NCBI GenBank assembly: GCA_016808115.1
Contig: JAEQBH010005426.1
Location: forward strand, 148,299 to 212,298
Reading direction: 5' to 3'
Source: Tetrastigma voinierianum
Lineage: Eukaryota; Streptophyta; Magnoliopsida; Vitales; Vitaceae
DNA: 64,000 nucleotides
Shown here: one piece after another, positions 24,011 to 34,302 of the stretch
How positions within the stretch are numbered: the stretch's first letter is position 1
Layout: every line of letters begins with the position of its first letter
The notes under the pieces: generated by a model
The model's database searches: none
Seen by the model: the letters and a program-made list of their open reading frames with translations, nothing else
Told to the model about the DNA's origin: nothing
Program-made: the position numbers and the translations under genes

Positions 24011-24970
24011 GAATGCCTCCTCGTGACGGCCATCCCAATCAAACTCACTCCTCCCAGGTCAACTTAGTCATAGGTGCTACTATCCTCGGAGAACCCCCAA
24101 TGAATCTCCGTAATATCCAGTGCGTAATCCCAAGAAACTGCATGATTCGAAGACCGAATTTCGGCCTCCTCCCAACTCATCACCGTCGACCTCAGTCAGA
24201 CCACACCCGATGTCGACACCACGTTAGTCCCAAAATCTCACCTCAAGAAGCCAACCGCACTTACTCAAACTGGCGATGTTCGGCGGTCTCAACAACTCGT
24301 AAACGATCCCTCAAGTGATACTCATGCTCCCACTGACTGGGAGAGATCGAAGATGTCATCCACGGGCGACTTACGACAAACCTGATCTAAATAAGTACAT
24401 GATTCGCTAACCGAAGGGCATCACCGTAAACCAAAAGTGCCCATAACGCTGCCCCAAACGCTGTCTTAGGATATCTCAGATTCTAACCTCACCGATGGTA
24501 ACCAAAGGCGTAGGTTCATCTTGGAGTAGACTCCACGCCCTCTCAACCGATCAAACAAATCGTCGATCCTGTAATGGGCACCGATTCTCGATCAGAACCC
24601 CCTGCTCAACTCACGGTAATCACCAAGGGTCTTGTCCTTCTTCTTGCAAACAGAATCCGAGCACCGCATGGTGAAGTGCCTAGCCTAATGAGCCCTCGCC
24701 TAGTAGCTCAGAATGGACTCGAGTTCCTCGCAACTCAACTGCCATCCGGCGCAGAGTCATAGAGATGGTAGCTGGCACCAGTGGTGTAATCCCGATACCG
24801 AAGTCTACTACCTCTATGGAGGCAAAGCCCCAGGCAGCTCATCCGGAAAACATCCACATACCGCACACTACCGAGGTGATCCAAGTCCGGTCTCTCCTTG
24901 TCCTCTAGCAGGCTTGCAGCCATCCCGCTCAACCCGCCTTGACACCTTGGACTCAGATACTATCCGGGGT
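24011..24970 (-). pseudogene. E2 reverse transcriptase, degenerate
   Basis: Reverse transcriptase remnant. Reading leftward: LPPYRGSRLRYRDYTTGAS and a following YDSAPDGS segment (24735-24850), RIDDLFDRLRGRGVYSKMNL (about 24510-24575), MPFG-like sequence near 24420, and VDDIFDLSQSVG at about 24335-24370 with both catalytic Asp residues. Then SKCGWLLEVRFWD near 24170 matches the palm-to-connection block. The order is complete, so the domain decayed by small indels and stops without losing a large piece. Confidence 0.85.
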
Positions 24971-24999
24971 AAAACATCATGTTTCACCCCCCCGAAATA

Positions 25000-25360
25000 C
25001 CGTCACACGAGTACCATCCCGCGTGCGCGTAACCTCCTACGCCACAATCAATAACGACCGCAGCCGTCGCCCAATCCATCCCTGTACGACATCGAACTCG
25101 ACATGTCCATGATCCTCAAGTCCATCATAAGTAGAGTCCCCGAGATCTCCAAATGTTAAACCTCAATGATATCATCCTCTATTCTCGCTCCCAATCCCTA
25201 GGAGAACCTCACATAACGGCTCCTCTGGTTGTCTCACCAAGCCCCAACTCAATCACCACTAACGTGAAGAATGAATGAATGCATTTGTTAATTTAATCAA
25301 ACAACACTCTACCATAAAGTAGATAAGAAGCAAAACAGATTTCAATAATCGCTGATCTCA
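25000..25360 (-). pseudogene. E2 aspartic protease, degenerate
   Basis: On the minus strand at 25293-25325 YGRVLFD is the lead-in to the aspartic protease active site (normally RVLFDSGATHSFI). The frame then breaks inside the active-site motif: a stop follows, and a fragment resembling the HSFI tail lies just downstream in another frame. Near 25070-25090 a GMDW remnant of the LGMDWL block survives. The enzyme is inactive. Confidence 0.75.
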
Positions 25361-25399
25361 TCGACGGGCCAAGGGTGACAGGAAAGTAGACACGCCTGA

Positions 25400-26380
25400 C
25401 CCCCGATGCACCTCGGGCCCTCAGGGCCAGCCCTCCGCCCACCCAGTACCGCCCCTCGGGCCCGCCCCGTGAAATGCGCCGCAGCCTCGAAACTAAGACT
25501 GGCCTCTCTAGCCTCGCATCACGGAGGAATGCATCAGATCCTTCCCGTCCCAAGCACCGATCGGGACCGTGGCCGCCCCAAACCCCGATCCCCGCCTCCG
25601 GGCAATCCTGCCTGATGTGTCTGTGCCGGCCGACAAGGTGTAACACACCATCTGGCCCCGCCCTGATCAAAATCCTCATGTGTCTCGCCCCGACTACAAC
25701 TTCATCTGTCCCCCCGCCCGATGGTCGTACTCGAGATCTCCGCGAATTAGAGGCTTCTTCGTCTCTTCTCGAACTCGGAGGAAGATCATCGTCCTTCCTA
25801 CACTAACACTGCGATTCCGAGTGTTCCACAGATCCTCCATCTCTCTCTCTATACAGCCGTCCCAACCATAGACCCATATCCTCGTAGGCGTGATCCACAC
25901 TCGGCACGAATGGAGAACTCACCATTCTCGAATCTCCTAACCTTTGCCAGTTCGGCCGTGAAATATCAGCGACCGCTAACTCGTGAATCTACTACCGAGT
26001 CCATCGCGCCGTAGCCTCGTCACCCTCTAGGAACTCCTAAGCCCTGGCATGCCTCATAGCCTCCTCGGAAAAATACTTACCCATGAACAGCCTCCTAAAA
26101 CTCCGCCCATATCATAACCTCTCTAAGTCTCTAGAAGCTCTCGACTCATCTCCACCATACCCGGCTCTCGCCCCAGGCCTGAATGCAGCCAACCCGATCC
26201 CGGTCGACGGAGGTGATCCCATAGCCTCCTGGCAAGATGCCGATTTATAAACCAATGGTCCGGCACCATCGGTCTCCTCCCGTGAATGCTCTGAGGGTGG
26301 TGAGCTCTAAATCTCCTCGGAGGTTACTAGGACTCTCCTCACTATCTCGCACACACTAGCTCGGCGGCGACAAGAAATTA
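25400..26380 (-). pseudogene. E2 gag, degenerate
   Basis: Gag structural protein of E2. On the minus strand near 26000-26110 pieces of the capsid signature survive in several frames (GKYFPEE, MRHARAQEFL-like), matching the Tekay/Del block ...FF---AR--RAQEF. Near 25580-25620 HIRQDCPEAG is the tail of a CCHC zinc knuckle of the GH-RDCP type, with its first cysteines lost. The open stretch 25293-25679 runs through the knuckle into the protease, as in a Gag-Pol fusion. Gag start is uncertain. Confidence 0.7.
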
Positions 26381-28055
26381 CGTAACACCTACAACAAAGG
26401 CTCAGCGATCAAATGTTTGTGTTTCATCATAGTGTCCCGTGGATCTAATTTCACGTCCCCGTCCCTCTAGACTTTACTAGTCATCATACAATTAACATGA
26501 CAATTAAATCTCAATACGCCTCTGAAGGCATAAACACAAATGAGACACTAATCTATACACGAAATCAAGCAGAGCACACATTGTCCTTGCATTTTCATGC
26601 ATAACATTTTGCATTTAAAATATTGTTTTCAATGAAAATTTATTTAAAATTTCATTTTTGAAAATTATTATTTATTTAATTTTTTTGAAAATTTTGTCTA
26701 ATTGCAAGTTTAAAATTAATGAAGCATCTCTCGAGACATAAACACAAATTTCGAGATACTATTCACACAATCGAAAATTTTCTACACTCTACGCCACGCA
26801 TTTATAGTAAATGCAATATGAATATCTCATATATTAAATCACCCCTGAAAATTTTTTAAAATTTGTGACTTTTTTGGAATCTGCGGAACAAGGGGCTCAT
26901 GAATATGTCCAAACAAGGACTCTAAATGGGTTAATCAGATTTGAACCTGTTATAATCGCGGCGCACACCTTAACCCAGTCGCAAGACACTACGCACGCGC
27001 AGCAAGCCCGTAGTCGTGGCTCTTGGTTGTCGCACAATAGCCGGTCGCCACAAGATAAACATATGACAAACACAAGAGATATCGCGCGCTTTGTCGGGAG
27101 TGCACTGGGTCAACACGCCCCAGCAGTTTTTGCCCCTGTGTCGCGACCACTTCAATGTCATACACCAAGGCAGCCGTAATCATGTCGCGAGACAAACTAT
27201 CACACCACCTAAAGTACCAGATCGACATCATTCTTACTCAAATGGCCGTGTCACAAGGACATCAAGAATGTGTCACGACTTTCCCTAGAGACGAACCTAT
27301 GTCGCGACATCAATTCATGTCGTGACCTCCCTTCTGTCTTTCCTAGGTCACAACATGAATTTCATGTCGCGACCAAGGACCCTTCGCTCCTAACTCACTG
27401 TGCAACACTCAAAAGGATGTCATGAGCACCAATTCCTCCAAATTCAGCTTCGCCTTGCACAAAATTTTTTTTTTTTTTTCCAAAGCCTCCAGTAGCTTTC
27501 CTGCTACTCTTAGGATGCAGTAGCCTAACCCACTGTTATTTACTCACTCAAAATTTATGAGTTAAACTATAATCTTTTTTTTTTTTTCATTTCTCCTTAG
27601 TTCCAGCTACTGGAAAAATTTTAAAAAAATATTTTATACATATATATATATACATATATATTTCTCATTTTTCATACTCAAATAAATTTATAAAATTTAT
27701 TTTCTCCATTTTCTTCAACTTAGAAAATTATTTCCATCACCTAATAGGCCCAATAAATTTATAAAATCTATTCTTTCTCATTTTAATTCCGCTTTGCAAT
27801 AATCAGAAAATTTTCCAAAACTTTCCACTACACCTAGGTGGCTATATTTTTCCTGCTAATAACATTCACATTAACATGATTACAGTATATACTATCTAAC
27901 AACATTCACACAATTTTCATCAAATTCACAAACAACACAAACACGTGCATGTGTGTCCTAGTTTTGAACCCGTGATTTCCTAGGTAATCTCATACCTAAC
28001 TTACATTAAACCACCCATGGTGATGGATTACCCAACCTCGAGCTCCCTAGGTATT
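26381..28055 (-). other. E2 5' leader, no gene seen
   Basis: Untranslated region between PBS and gag. It contains A+T-rich DNA (26560-26860, 27560-27830), short T runs at 27463 and 27574, and a G/C-richer patch at 26950-27420 with degenerate GTCGCGAC palindromes that resemble the cluster at 35640-37060. No coding domain found. Confidence 0.6.
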
Positions 28056-28076
28056 CACATACCTAAGCTCGATACT
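28056..28076 (-). other. E2 primer binding site, tRNA-iMet type
   Basis: The minus strand reads AGTATCGAGCTTAGG, a one-base-short match to the TGGTATCAGAGCTTAGG type PBS complementary to initiator tRNA-Met, directly inside the 5' LTR. This fixes the minus orientation. Confidence 0.75.
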
Positions 28077-30068
28077 GCTCGACGCCCCATTCCCGGGGTC
28101 CCTTGACTCACCACACCTCAAGGGAATACTGTGATACTTCAGTTACCCGACCCACTCGTAAAATCGGCGCAGTCTCCTGGTACCCGAGAGCTCTACCTAA
28201 ATACATTACCCGCATGAAACCCGTCCCAAGCAAATTCCAATATAATCACAACGATACAATTATGGATAAAAACGGCCTCTTGGGCCCATACTACAATACC
28301 CATAAAACATACCAACTATATCCAATAGTTCTAAGAGTTCAAATGTTTTACTCTTATACAACATATATTAAAATACTCAAATTCTAATACATGTAAACAT
28401 CATCAAATCCAAAGCCACAATCCGGCTTTTCTTTCTAATGCGGCTCTAGGACGAGAGCCGCCTCGCACGCCCCCTCGTATCTAAAATAATATCCTCGATT
28501 GGGTGAGCTGCTAATACTCGCAGTGGAATCGCCCTAAGTGGGCTACTCATCTAAGTGTAGTGCAATGCTCCAAAAACACACATCCAAGCAAATGAAGATC
28601 CTACTTTTGAATGTCTACATGTCCAACTCAGATCCCGAAGTTCACCGACTCTCACACTCCGCCTAAGCCTTTGTATGAGAATTATCGCTTTTGTTAGTTT
28701 GTGGACAACCTCTTCCAAATGTATATATCAATTGGGCCCGATCGCATTGATATATATATTTGCTGTGGACTACCCTCCGATGAATACTAATCAGTCAATT
28801 CCGACGATTGATATTTATAATTTGACTACCCCTCCGATAATTAACATTTAGACAATTCTCTCGAACCATTTTCTCTAGACTACCTCATGCACTCACTCCC
28901 ATATTCAGGGTGTTCCAAGGTATATGGAATGCATGTATGCCAATTCCAATACGTTTCAATCCACATGCAAATATATAAACATGAATATATTCACATAAAA
29001 ATTAAATCACACAATCATGTTATGAAATTTACTTCAAACACTAAAAATTAGCTCACTTGGGCTAATGATCAAACACAAGAAACTCGATTTGAATTACTTG
29101 ACCAAACACATATTTTCACAATTTTGCTTCAGAAGTTATCGCTTTGAAACAAGAAACCCCACTGCTCCTATCAAACACAAATTTTCTGGGCTCACCCAGA
29201 ACCTCGCATTTCTTGGCCATTTCCGGCCTCAATCAAACAATACATGATTTATGGAAACTATTCATCACACATTTAACCCAAATGCACCAGAATCGATACG
29301 GATCGGTTCGTGGGTCTCAAATTCAATCCATTTCGTTCCAAGGTTTGAATCGATCAAACGCCGTTCAAGGCCTCAACTGAACCGGAACATTTACATGGTC
29401 TTTAAACAAAGAATAAAAACCCGTAGGAGAAACTCTACTCCCCGGGCGGAGTTTCGTCTAAACTCTTAAATCGTACCACGCCGAAGCTCTTTCCGCTGCA
29501 GAGCAATTTTCCTTTTTGCCTCGAAGACCGCCGACTGCTGGATCGCCTACCATTCTGCAGGCTGGATACTCTCTCACTAGAAAAGAAAATCTGTCGGCTG
29601 ACTCTTTCCTTCTCCCACGTTTTCCCCTTTAGCATTGGAGAAGACAACCACTATGCTTCTTTGTCCCTTTAGTGACTTAAACTTTTCTCTAAATGACCAT
29701 TATGTCCCTTCATTTCCTGGGATTTGATATTCGCACTCATCTCGGTCGCCCATTTTCATTATTTTCTCTACTCACCACTTTACGGCACATAGCATCAAGT
29801 TATATGACTTCTCGTCAGATCGAAGGTCCCATTTTACTTCAGACTAAACTGATGCTCCTCGTGGAAGACGTACAACCCGATCGTCTCATCTCTACTTTAA
29901 ATTTTACGTACAGCTGGGGATTTCACTTAGACGATTCCAACGGTGCAATCCGTTTCGTCATCCGAGATCTAGAGAATAAATTACGGATTTTAACCGAAAT
30001 TAACAATTTTGTAATCGAATTTACGATTTTGCCCTTTTTCCAGAAATTGGAATTTCTCGGGTCTTACA
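28076..30068 (-). repeat. E2 5' LTR
   Basis: Starts on the minus strand at 30068 with TGTAAGACCCGAGAAATTCC and ends at 28076 (TG on the plus strand). The flank right of 30068 lacks a polypurine tract and continues Athila pol, confirming this as the outer edge of the element. Confidence 0.9.
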
Positions 30069-30129
30069 CTTACAATCTACATTTTCACAATCAGACTATT
30101 TTAGGCTTTTGTTCAAGTTGAAGTGTACT

Positions 30130-30480
30130 GCTTATACTCCCACCCTGAGAGTGAGTTCCCCCTTTTTAACATCTATCAAGGTAGCTCTAGTGGCCAGGAA
30201 AGGTCTTCCAAGCATCAGTGGAACTTGTGTATCATCCTCCATATCCATGACTACGAAGTCCATATGGAAAATGAATTTTCCCACCTTGATTAGTACATCT
30301 TCAAGGACTCTTTCTAGATGTGCCATTGTTATGTTTTCCATTTCAAGGTTATAGTTGTGAGAGTTAGTTCCCCCAAACTAAGTCTCTTCACCATTGACAA
30401 TGACATCAAGTTTATGCTAGCTCCTGAGTCACATAAAGCCTTTTTGAATTCAAAATTCCCAATGGAGCAGGGAGGTCAGT
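30130..30480 (-). pseudogene. Athila aspartic protease, partial
   Basis: Protease of the Athila element. On the minus strand near 30405-30440 the active site reads ALCDSGASINLM, with catalytic Asp-Ser-Gly intact. At 30132-30341 a 69-codon open stretch continues with KVGKFIFHMDFVVMDMED and LMLGRPFLATRATLIDV, the conserved flap and C-terminal blocks. Only one or two frame changes separate the parts, so this is among the better preserved Athila domains here. Its downstream sequence is cut at 30069 by E2. Confidence 0.9.
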
Positions 30481-30559
30481 GAGTTGCGCAGATCCTCAGA
30501 TCTTCTCTAGTAATCTTTTCTCGATCACGCACCATGTTGATATTAAATTCACTAATTCC

Positions 30560-30790
30560 TTTTTCAACAAATTTTCCTTCAATTTTAATGTCCCTTAAAA
30601 TCCTGGGTATAGTTAGGCATCTGAGTCAATGCCTCTACAAAGGGTAGATTAATTTCTATCTTCTTGAAGACATCCAAGAATCTAGAGAACTGCTCCTCCA
30701 TTTTAGCTTTCTGAAGCCTTTGAGAGAAGGGAACAACAGACATGTAAGCTTGTTTTTCTTCTTTCTTTTTCAATTATTCTTTCTCCACCA
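30560..30790 (-). pseudogene. Athila gag-protease linker
   Basis: A 62-codon open stretch (30585-30773) including VVPFSQRLQKAKMEEQFSRF and LDVFKKIEINLPFVEAL. This is the segment before the Athila protease that normally reads ...PFPQRL...QF-KFLD-FKKL-INIPF-EAL. It continues in frame for most of its length. From 30790 to about 31250 I see no clear domain, only low-complexity C/T-rich sequence. Confidence 0.85.
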
Positions 30791-31249
30791 AATTCCGCTT
30801 CGCCGTACCTTTCTTTCTCAAATTTCCTTCTACCAATCTTGGAACTCGCTAACTTAGTCTCAAGTTTTCTAGTTTCTCTATTTATCTTCTTTTCAGCCCT
30901 TTCCTTTTATCTTATTCTTTTTTATTTCTATATCTCTTCCACTTCGTAGTCACCATCATGCTAAATCCTCAGGGATTCTTTCTTTGTATCGCGAGAAGGC
31001 ATCCTTGGATTGATTCTCAGACGTTAAATAAGCTAATTTACTTATGTCTCTAGATTTTTCAGAAAGGCATTTGTGTTGGCCTGAAACACATTTGTGTTTG
31101 CCTGAAATGCTGTTAGCTCAGTAAATTTATGCTCATGAATATTCAGCAGCCTCTTATTTTCTCTCATGAACGTCAGCATTTGATCTTCAAAGGAATGAGA
31201 TCTTCTTTGCCCCTGATTTTATGCTCTTTGACTTGCTTGCTATTGTTGT

Positions 31250-32240
31250 CCTTGGAACCTATGTGGAGCATACTATTGTTGAAAATTGCACCGGTTTTGG
31301 ACTTTGGCTGGCTCCACCTCCATATGAGAAATTCTCATGGTTCCCGAGTGTTGGGGGGAGTGAGTTATGTTGAGGCTTGGCCAAAGTTTGTAGCTCGGCT
31401 AGAAGCAATGAGAGAAACTGTGCCTCCTCAACTTGGTAAGGACCCTCATGGGCTAGTCCCTCTTCAGCACTAGTCTTCAGCTCATTTCCATCTACTGTTC
31501 CCACTTCATGTGCTGAGTCCATTCTTCTATCATGGTTTCCCATCTTGTTCATCAATGCATCAAGTTTTGCTTCTATGGCAATCATTCTATGCAGCTCTAT
31601 CACTCATCCTTTTAGTCTATTACTGCTCTCTAAAGCCTCGGACGGAGCTCTATAGTTGCATTTGGAAAGATCTTCAATCAACTATCTTGCCTCCTCTACA
31701 CTCTTCCTCTTGAATTCTCCACAGTAGGCTACATCAATTATACCTTTGGAGGTATAATTCATAGAGTGATAAAAAATGTCCATTTGTATACAGATCTATG
31801 CATAACAGCATCTCTTCAAGAATCTCTTGAATCTTCTCATGCAATATAGAGATTTTCATCCTCTCCTTGTTTGAACATTATGATTTCCCCTCTCCTTTAT
31901 GAAGTGAGGGCAAAAGGGAAGAATCTGCTCATGTAAGCCTCCACCAACTCTTCCTAATTATTCACTGATCCATATGGTAGTGATTCAAACCAAGTGGCTG
32001 CCACATCTCTCAATGAAAAGGAATAGAAGTCATAGCCTTGATCACCTCAGTCTCACCCATTCAAATCTCCACCGTATTTTCCATTTTTAAGAATCTTCCC
32101 ATATGCTCATTGGGATCTTCACTCTCTGATGCCCAAAGGTATTGATGTCGCGCACCATTGTGATCAAAGCCATTTTAACTCAAAATTATCAGGGCTTCTA
32201 CAAGAGGGTCACGTCTCATAAAGAAAATATCCATCTTGAA
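31250..32240 (-). pseudogene. Athila gag, degenerate
   Basis: Gag structural protein of the Athila element. On the minus strand the segment near 31860-31920 (EIIMFKQGEDENLY) matches the gag block ...EI--F-Q-E-ESLYEAWERFK. Upstream near 31930-32020 sequence corresponds to the W-ELVEAYMSRFFP type block. The 114-codon frame at 31259-31603 gives the C-terminal third of gag, with ELHRMIAIEAKLDALM and a low-complexity tail. Stops and frame changes are common in the N-terminal half. The likely start lies near 32200 but is not defined. Confidence 0.8.
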
Positions 32241-32482
32241 TAGCCGCCTCCGTAAACTCTCTCTCTATAGCCATTTGTCTCGAGGTTTCCTCCCTATCGC
32301 TTCTTTTGGAATCGATTGTCATATCTCTCTCTGCTCTGCCATTGTTATTGATTCAACACTTTTCACTTTTCTCAGATTTTTTAGTGTTCTTTCTAGTTTT
32401 GTGTCCAAAGGCAGCAGTTCTGCTTCTGTTTTTCTATGCATGTAAAATCTTCTTGAAATAGAAACACATTAAGATCAAATGA

Positions 32483-32487
32483 TATAC
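32483..32487. repeat. TSD, left copy (ATACG)
   Basis: ATACG flanks the solo LTR on the left. The identical pentamer follows it at 33801-33805. Five bases is the usual target-site duplication for Ty3 elements. Confidence 0.85.
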
Positions 32488-33800
32488 GTGATTACTACCC
32501 AAATAGTGCTATTTTACGCCCTTATTAATACAGGTTTTGAGCACTTTTTGCATAGTAATCAGCCTAATTAACCCAAATTTATAGCTGTTAAGGACCTCAG
32601 AATGCCACCGATCAAATGTGTTATGACAAAGTTTGTTGTTTTACAAAAGTTATTTATATCATAGATAGGATTCAGCTCAAGCATTAAAGTAAATCAATTA
32701 GAATCGTAACAAAAGGCAAACCGAAGCATAATGTAGAAATGCGTATTCTTGGCACTCCCGCAAGGGTTGTGAAATTTCATAACCCCTGCGAAATTTCGCA
32801 GGTCGCAGCTCCTGCGAAATTGCCCTTCCCTACGATAGTTTCTTGCCACTGTTAAATGTTCTTGTTGCTTTTGACTTTTTGACTTTTTTTGTCACTTTTT
32901 GGATTTCTTCCCGATTTGTCCCCTTGTAATAGTTATTGCTTTTGTTATTTTGGTAATTTGTAATGGGGTTTGCTATAAAAAGCCCTTAGACAAGACATTA
33001 TGTGAGATAATTTCATTATTGTAATTTTTGGTTTTGGGAAGCTTGGTGTTCAAGCTCCTTGCTCTCATTTTTTATCTCATTTTCTTTCCTCATACTAAAT
33101 TAAATAGTTTTGAGGATGACAACTTAGAGGATGAGTGGTTAAATCCCTTCCTTCCTTGAAGTGGAAGGCCACTAGGCAAAGGATCTAAGGCATGCTAAGG
33201 GGTTTCATGGTTTTCACGTGCATTCATCACATAATGCTCTTTCAAATTTGTGTTAGGATCCCTCTAGTCACCTTGAATGACCTTACATTTGAGGTAATAG
33301 TGGATGCTTATTGTTGTATCCAGATTTGAGATTCAGTTAGTTACCATCTACAATTGGAATGAGTCAAGGAGACTTGTTTTCCACTGTCTGAGACCACTAA
33401 TGCTCAATGAATACCATTTTCAAAGGATAGTTATTTAGGTCAGCTTTCATAGCTAAATGAATATCGGCAGGATGACTATAGTCATCCTCCTAAACTGCAA
33501 GTGAAAAGACCTCGAGAAACCCTCATTTGCCCTAGGAGCCTAAGCCTAACAGACTCTAACACTTTGGCAGTCTTTATGTTTAATCATTTTACTAGTTTTC
33601 AACTGTCATAACCCATTGTTTTTATGAAAACCCAAAATCCAAAATGAAATCACCAATTTGAGCCTCACCGGTCGGGCCGTATTTCCGCAAGAAAACCCAT
33701 CCCAATGAACGATCCTAGAGCTTTACTATACTGCAAGAGCATTGCTACAAAGAGTAGGAGGTATTAGGTATGGGCCTAAGATTTAGGATATTCTACGGCA
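32488..33800 (+). mobile_element. Solo LTR, Athila-related, plus orientation
   Basis: Begins TGATTACTACCCAAATAGTG and ends TTCTACGGCA, flanked by a perfect ATACG duplication. A TATA box (CTATAAAAAG) is at 32973-32982 and the conserved block AGGATGAGTGGTTAAATCCC lies at 33129. These and its start TGATTA are shared with the Athila 3' LTR at 16458-17180, but that LTR is in the opposite orientation, so this is a separate insertion that later lost its internal region by LTR-LTR recombination. It lies in the leader of the Athila element, between gag and the PBS. It contains no coding sequence. Confidence 0.9.
32973..32982 (+). promoter_or_regulatory. TATA box of solo LTR
   Basis: CTATAAAAAG, about 485 bases from the LTR start, in the same relative place as in the Athila LTR at 16703-16712. 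A transcription start would be expected near 33005. Confidence 0.6.
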
Positions 33801-33805
33801 ATACG
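33801..33805. repeat. TSD, right copy (ATACG)
   Basis: Right-hand partner of 32483-32487. Beyond it the Athila leader resumes. Confidence 0.85.
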
Positions 33806-33984
33806 AATCAATATGTGGAAAACAACTATATCCATTTAAGCTCATAAAAGATTTTCAGTAGCTTTCTAAGCTACTATAGTTAAAACTAATTTTGTAATTT
33901 TCTGAAATCTTTGATAAAACAAAGAAAAATGTCAAATCCATAATTATTTCTTTAGTTGAATATTGATATTTAAAATTTCATTTA

Positions 33985-34302
33985 TATCCCCTAATAACGA
34001 CACGCCAAAACTTGTTGCCATCAAAAATATACCAACAAAATCTTCAACATAGCTACAGAGAAGCAATGTCTAACCCGAACGACACTAAAACTTGTTGTCA
34101 CACCAAAACATACCAACAAAATCTTCAACACAACTACCAGAGGCTAATGTCTAATCCCTGGTAACGACACCAAAAACTTGTTGGACTTATATTCTTAACA
34201 TAGATCGAAACTGATTAATTGTTTAAGACCAAATTAACTAAGTAATTAGCACTGCCTCCTAAGAGTAAATTAGTCTCCAACAACGACGCCAAAAACTTGT
34301 TT
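33985..34302 (-). repeat. Tandem PBS-like repeats in Athila leader
   Basis: Four degenerate copies of an Athila-type PBS with preceding LTR-end sequence. Their shared plus-strand core is close to AACGACACCAAAAACTTGTT, centred near 34003, 34083, 34168 and 34288. The minus strand reads roughly AAGTTTTTGGCGTCGTTG, close to the TGGCGCCGTTGCCGGGGA PBS reported for this group (tRNA-Asp type). Spacing is about 80, 85 and 120 bases, and between the first three copies another phrase (ACCAACAAAATCTTCAACA) also repeats. The copy at 34274-34291, next to the LTR, is the likely original. Confidence 0.75.

Larger units (their letters stand above)
20352..30068 (-). mobile_element. E2: Tekay/Del-like Ty3 retrotransposon nested in Athila
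   Basis: A structurally complete 9.7-kb minus-strand element: 3' LTR 20352-22280, polypurine tract 22281-22290, internal region 22281-28075 with integrase, RNase H, RT, protease and gag remnants, PBS at 28056-28076, and 5' LTR 28076-30068. It separates the Athila RT/linker (left) from the Athila protease (right). Flanking pentamers are CTTTA (20347-20351) and CTTAC (30069-30073): only a partial TSD match, which decay could explain. The LTRs are clearly homologous but diverged with many small indels. The gene order and the absence of a Tat or Athila signature place it with Tekay/Del-like chromoviruses. Confidence 0.9.

Noticed and set aside
22536..25871. Many medium-length frames on both strands across E2 pol as separate genes
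   Set aside because: They are short pieces or antisense shadows of the degenerate gag-pol; none has a start or domain of its own.
17181..34297. Pairing of the LTR at 16458-17180 with the one at 32488-33800 as the two LTRs of the Athila element
   Set aside because: They are in opposite orientations, and the right one has its own perfect TSD.
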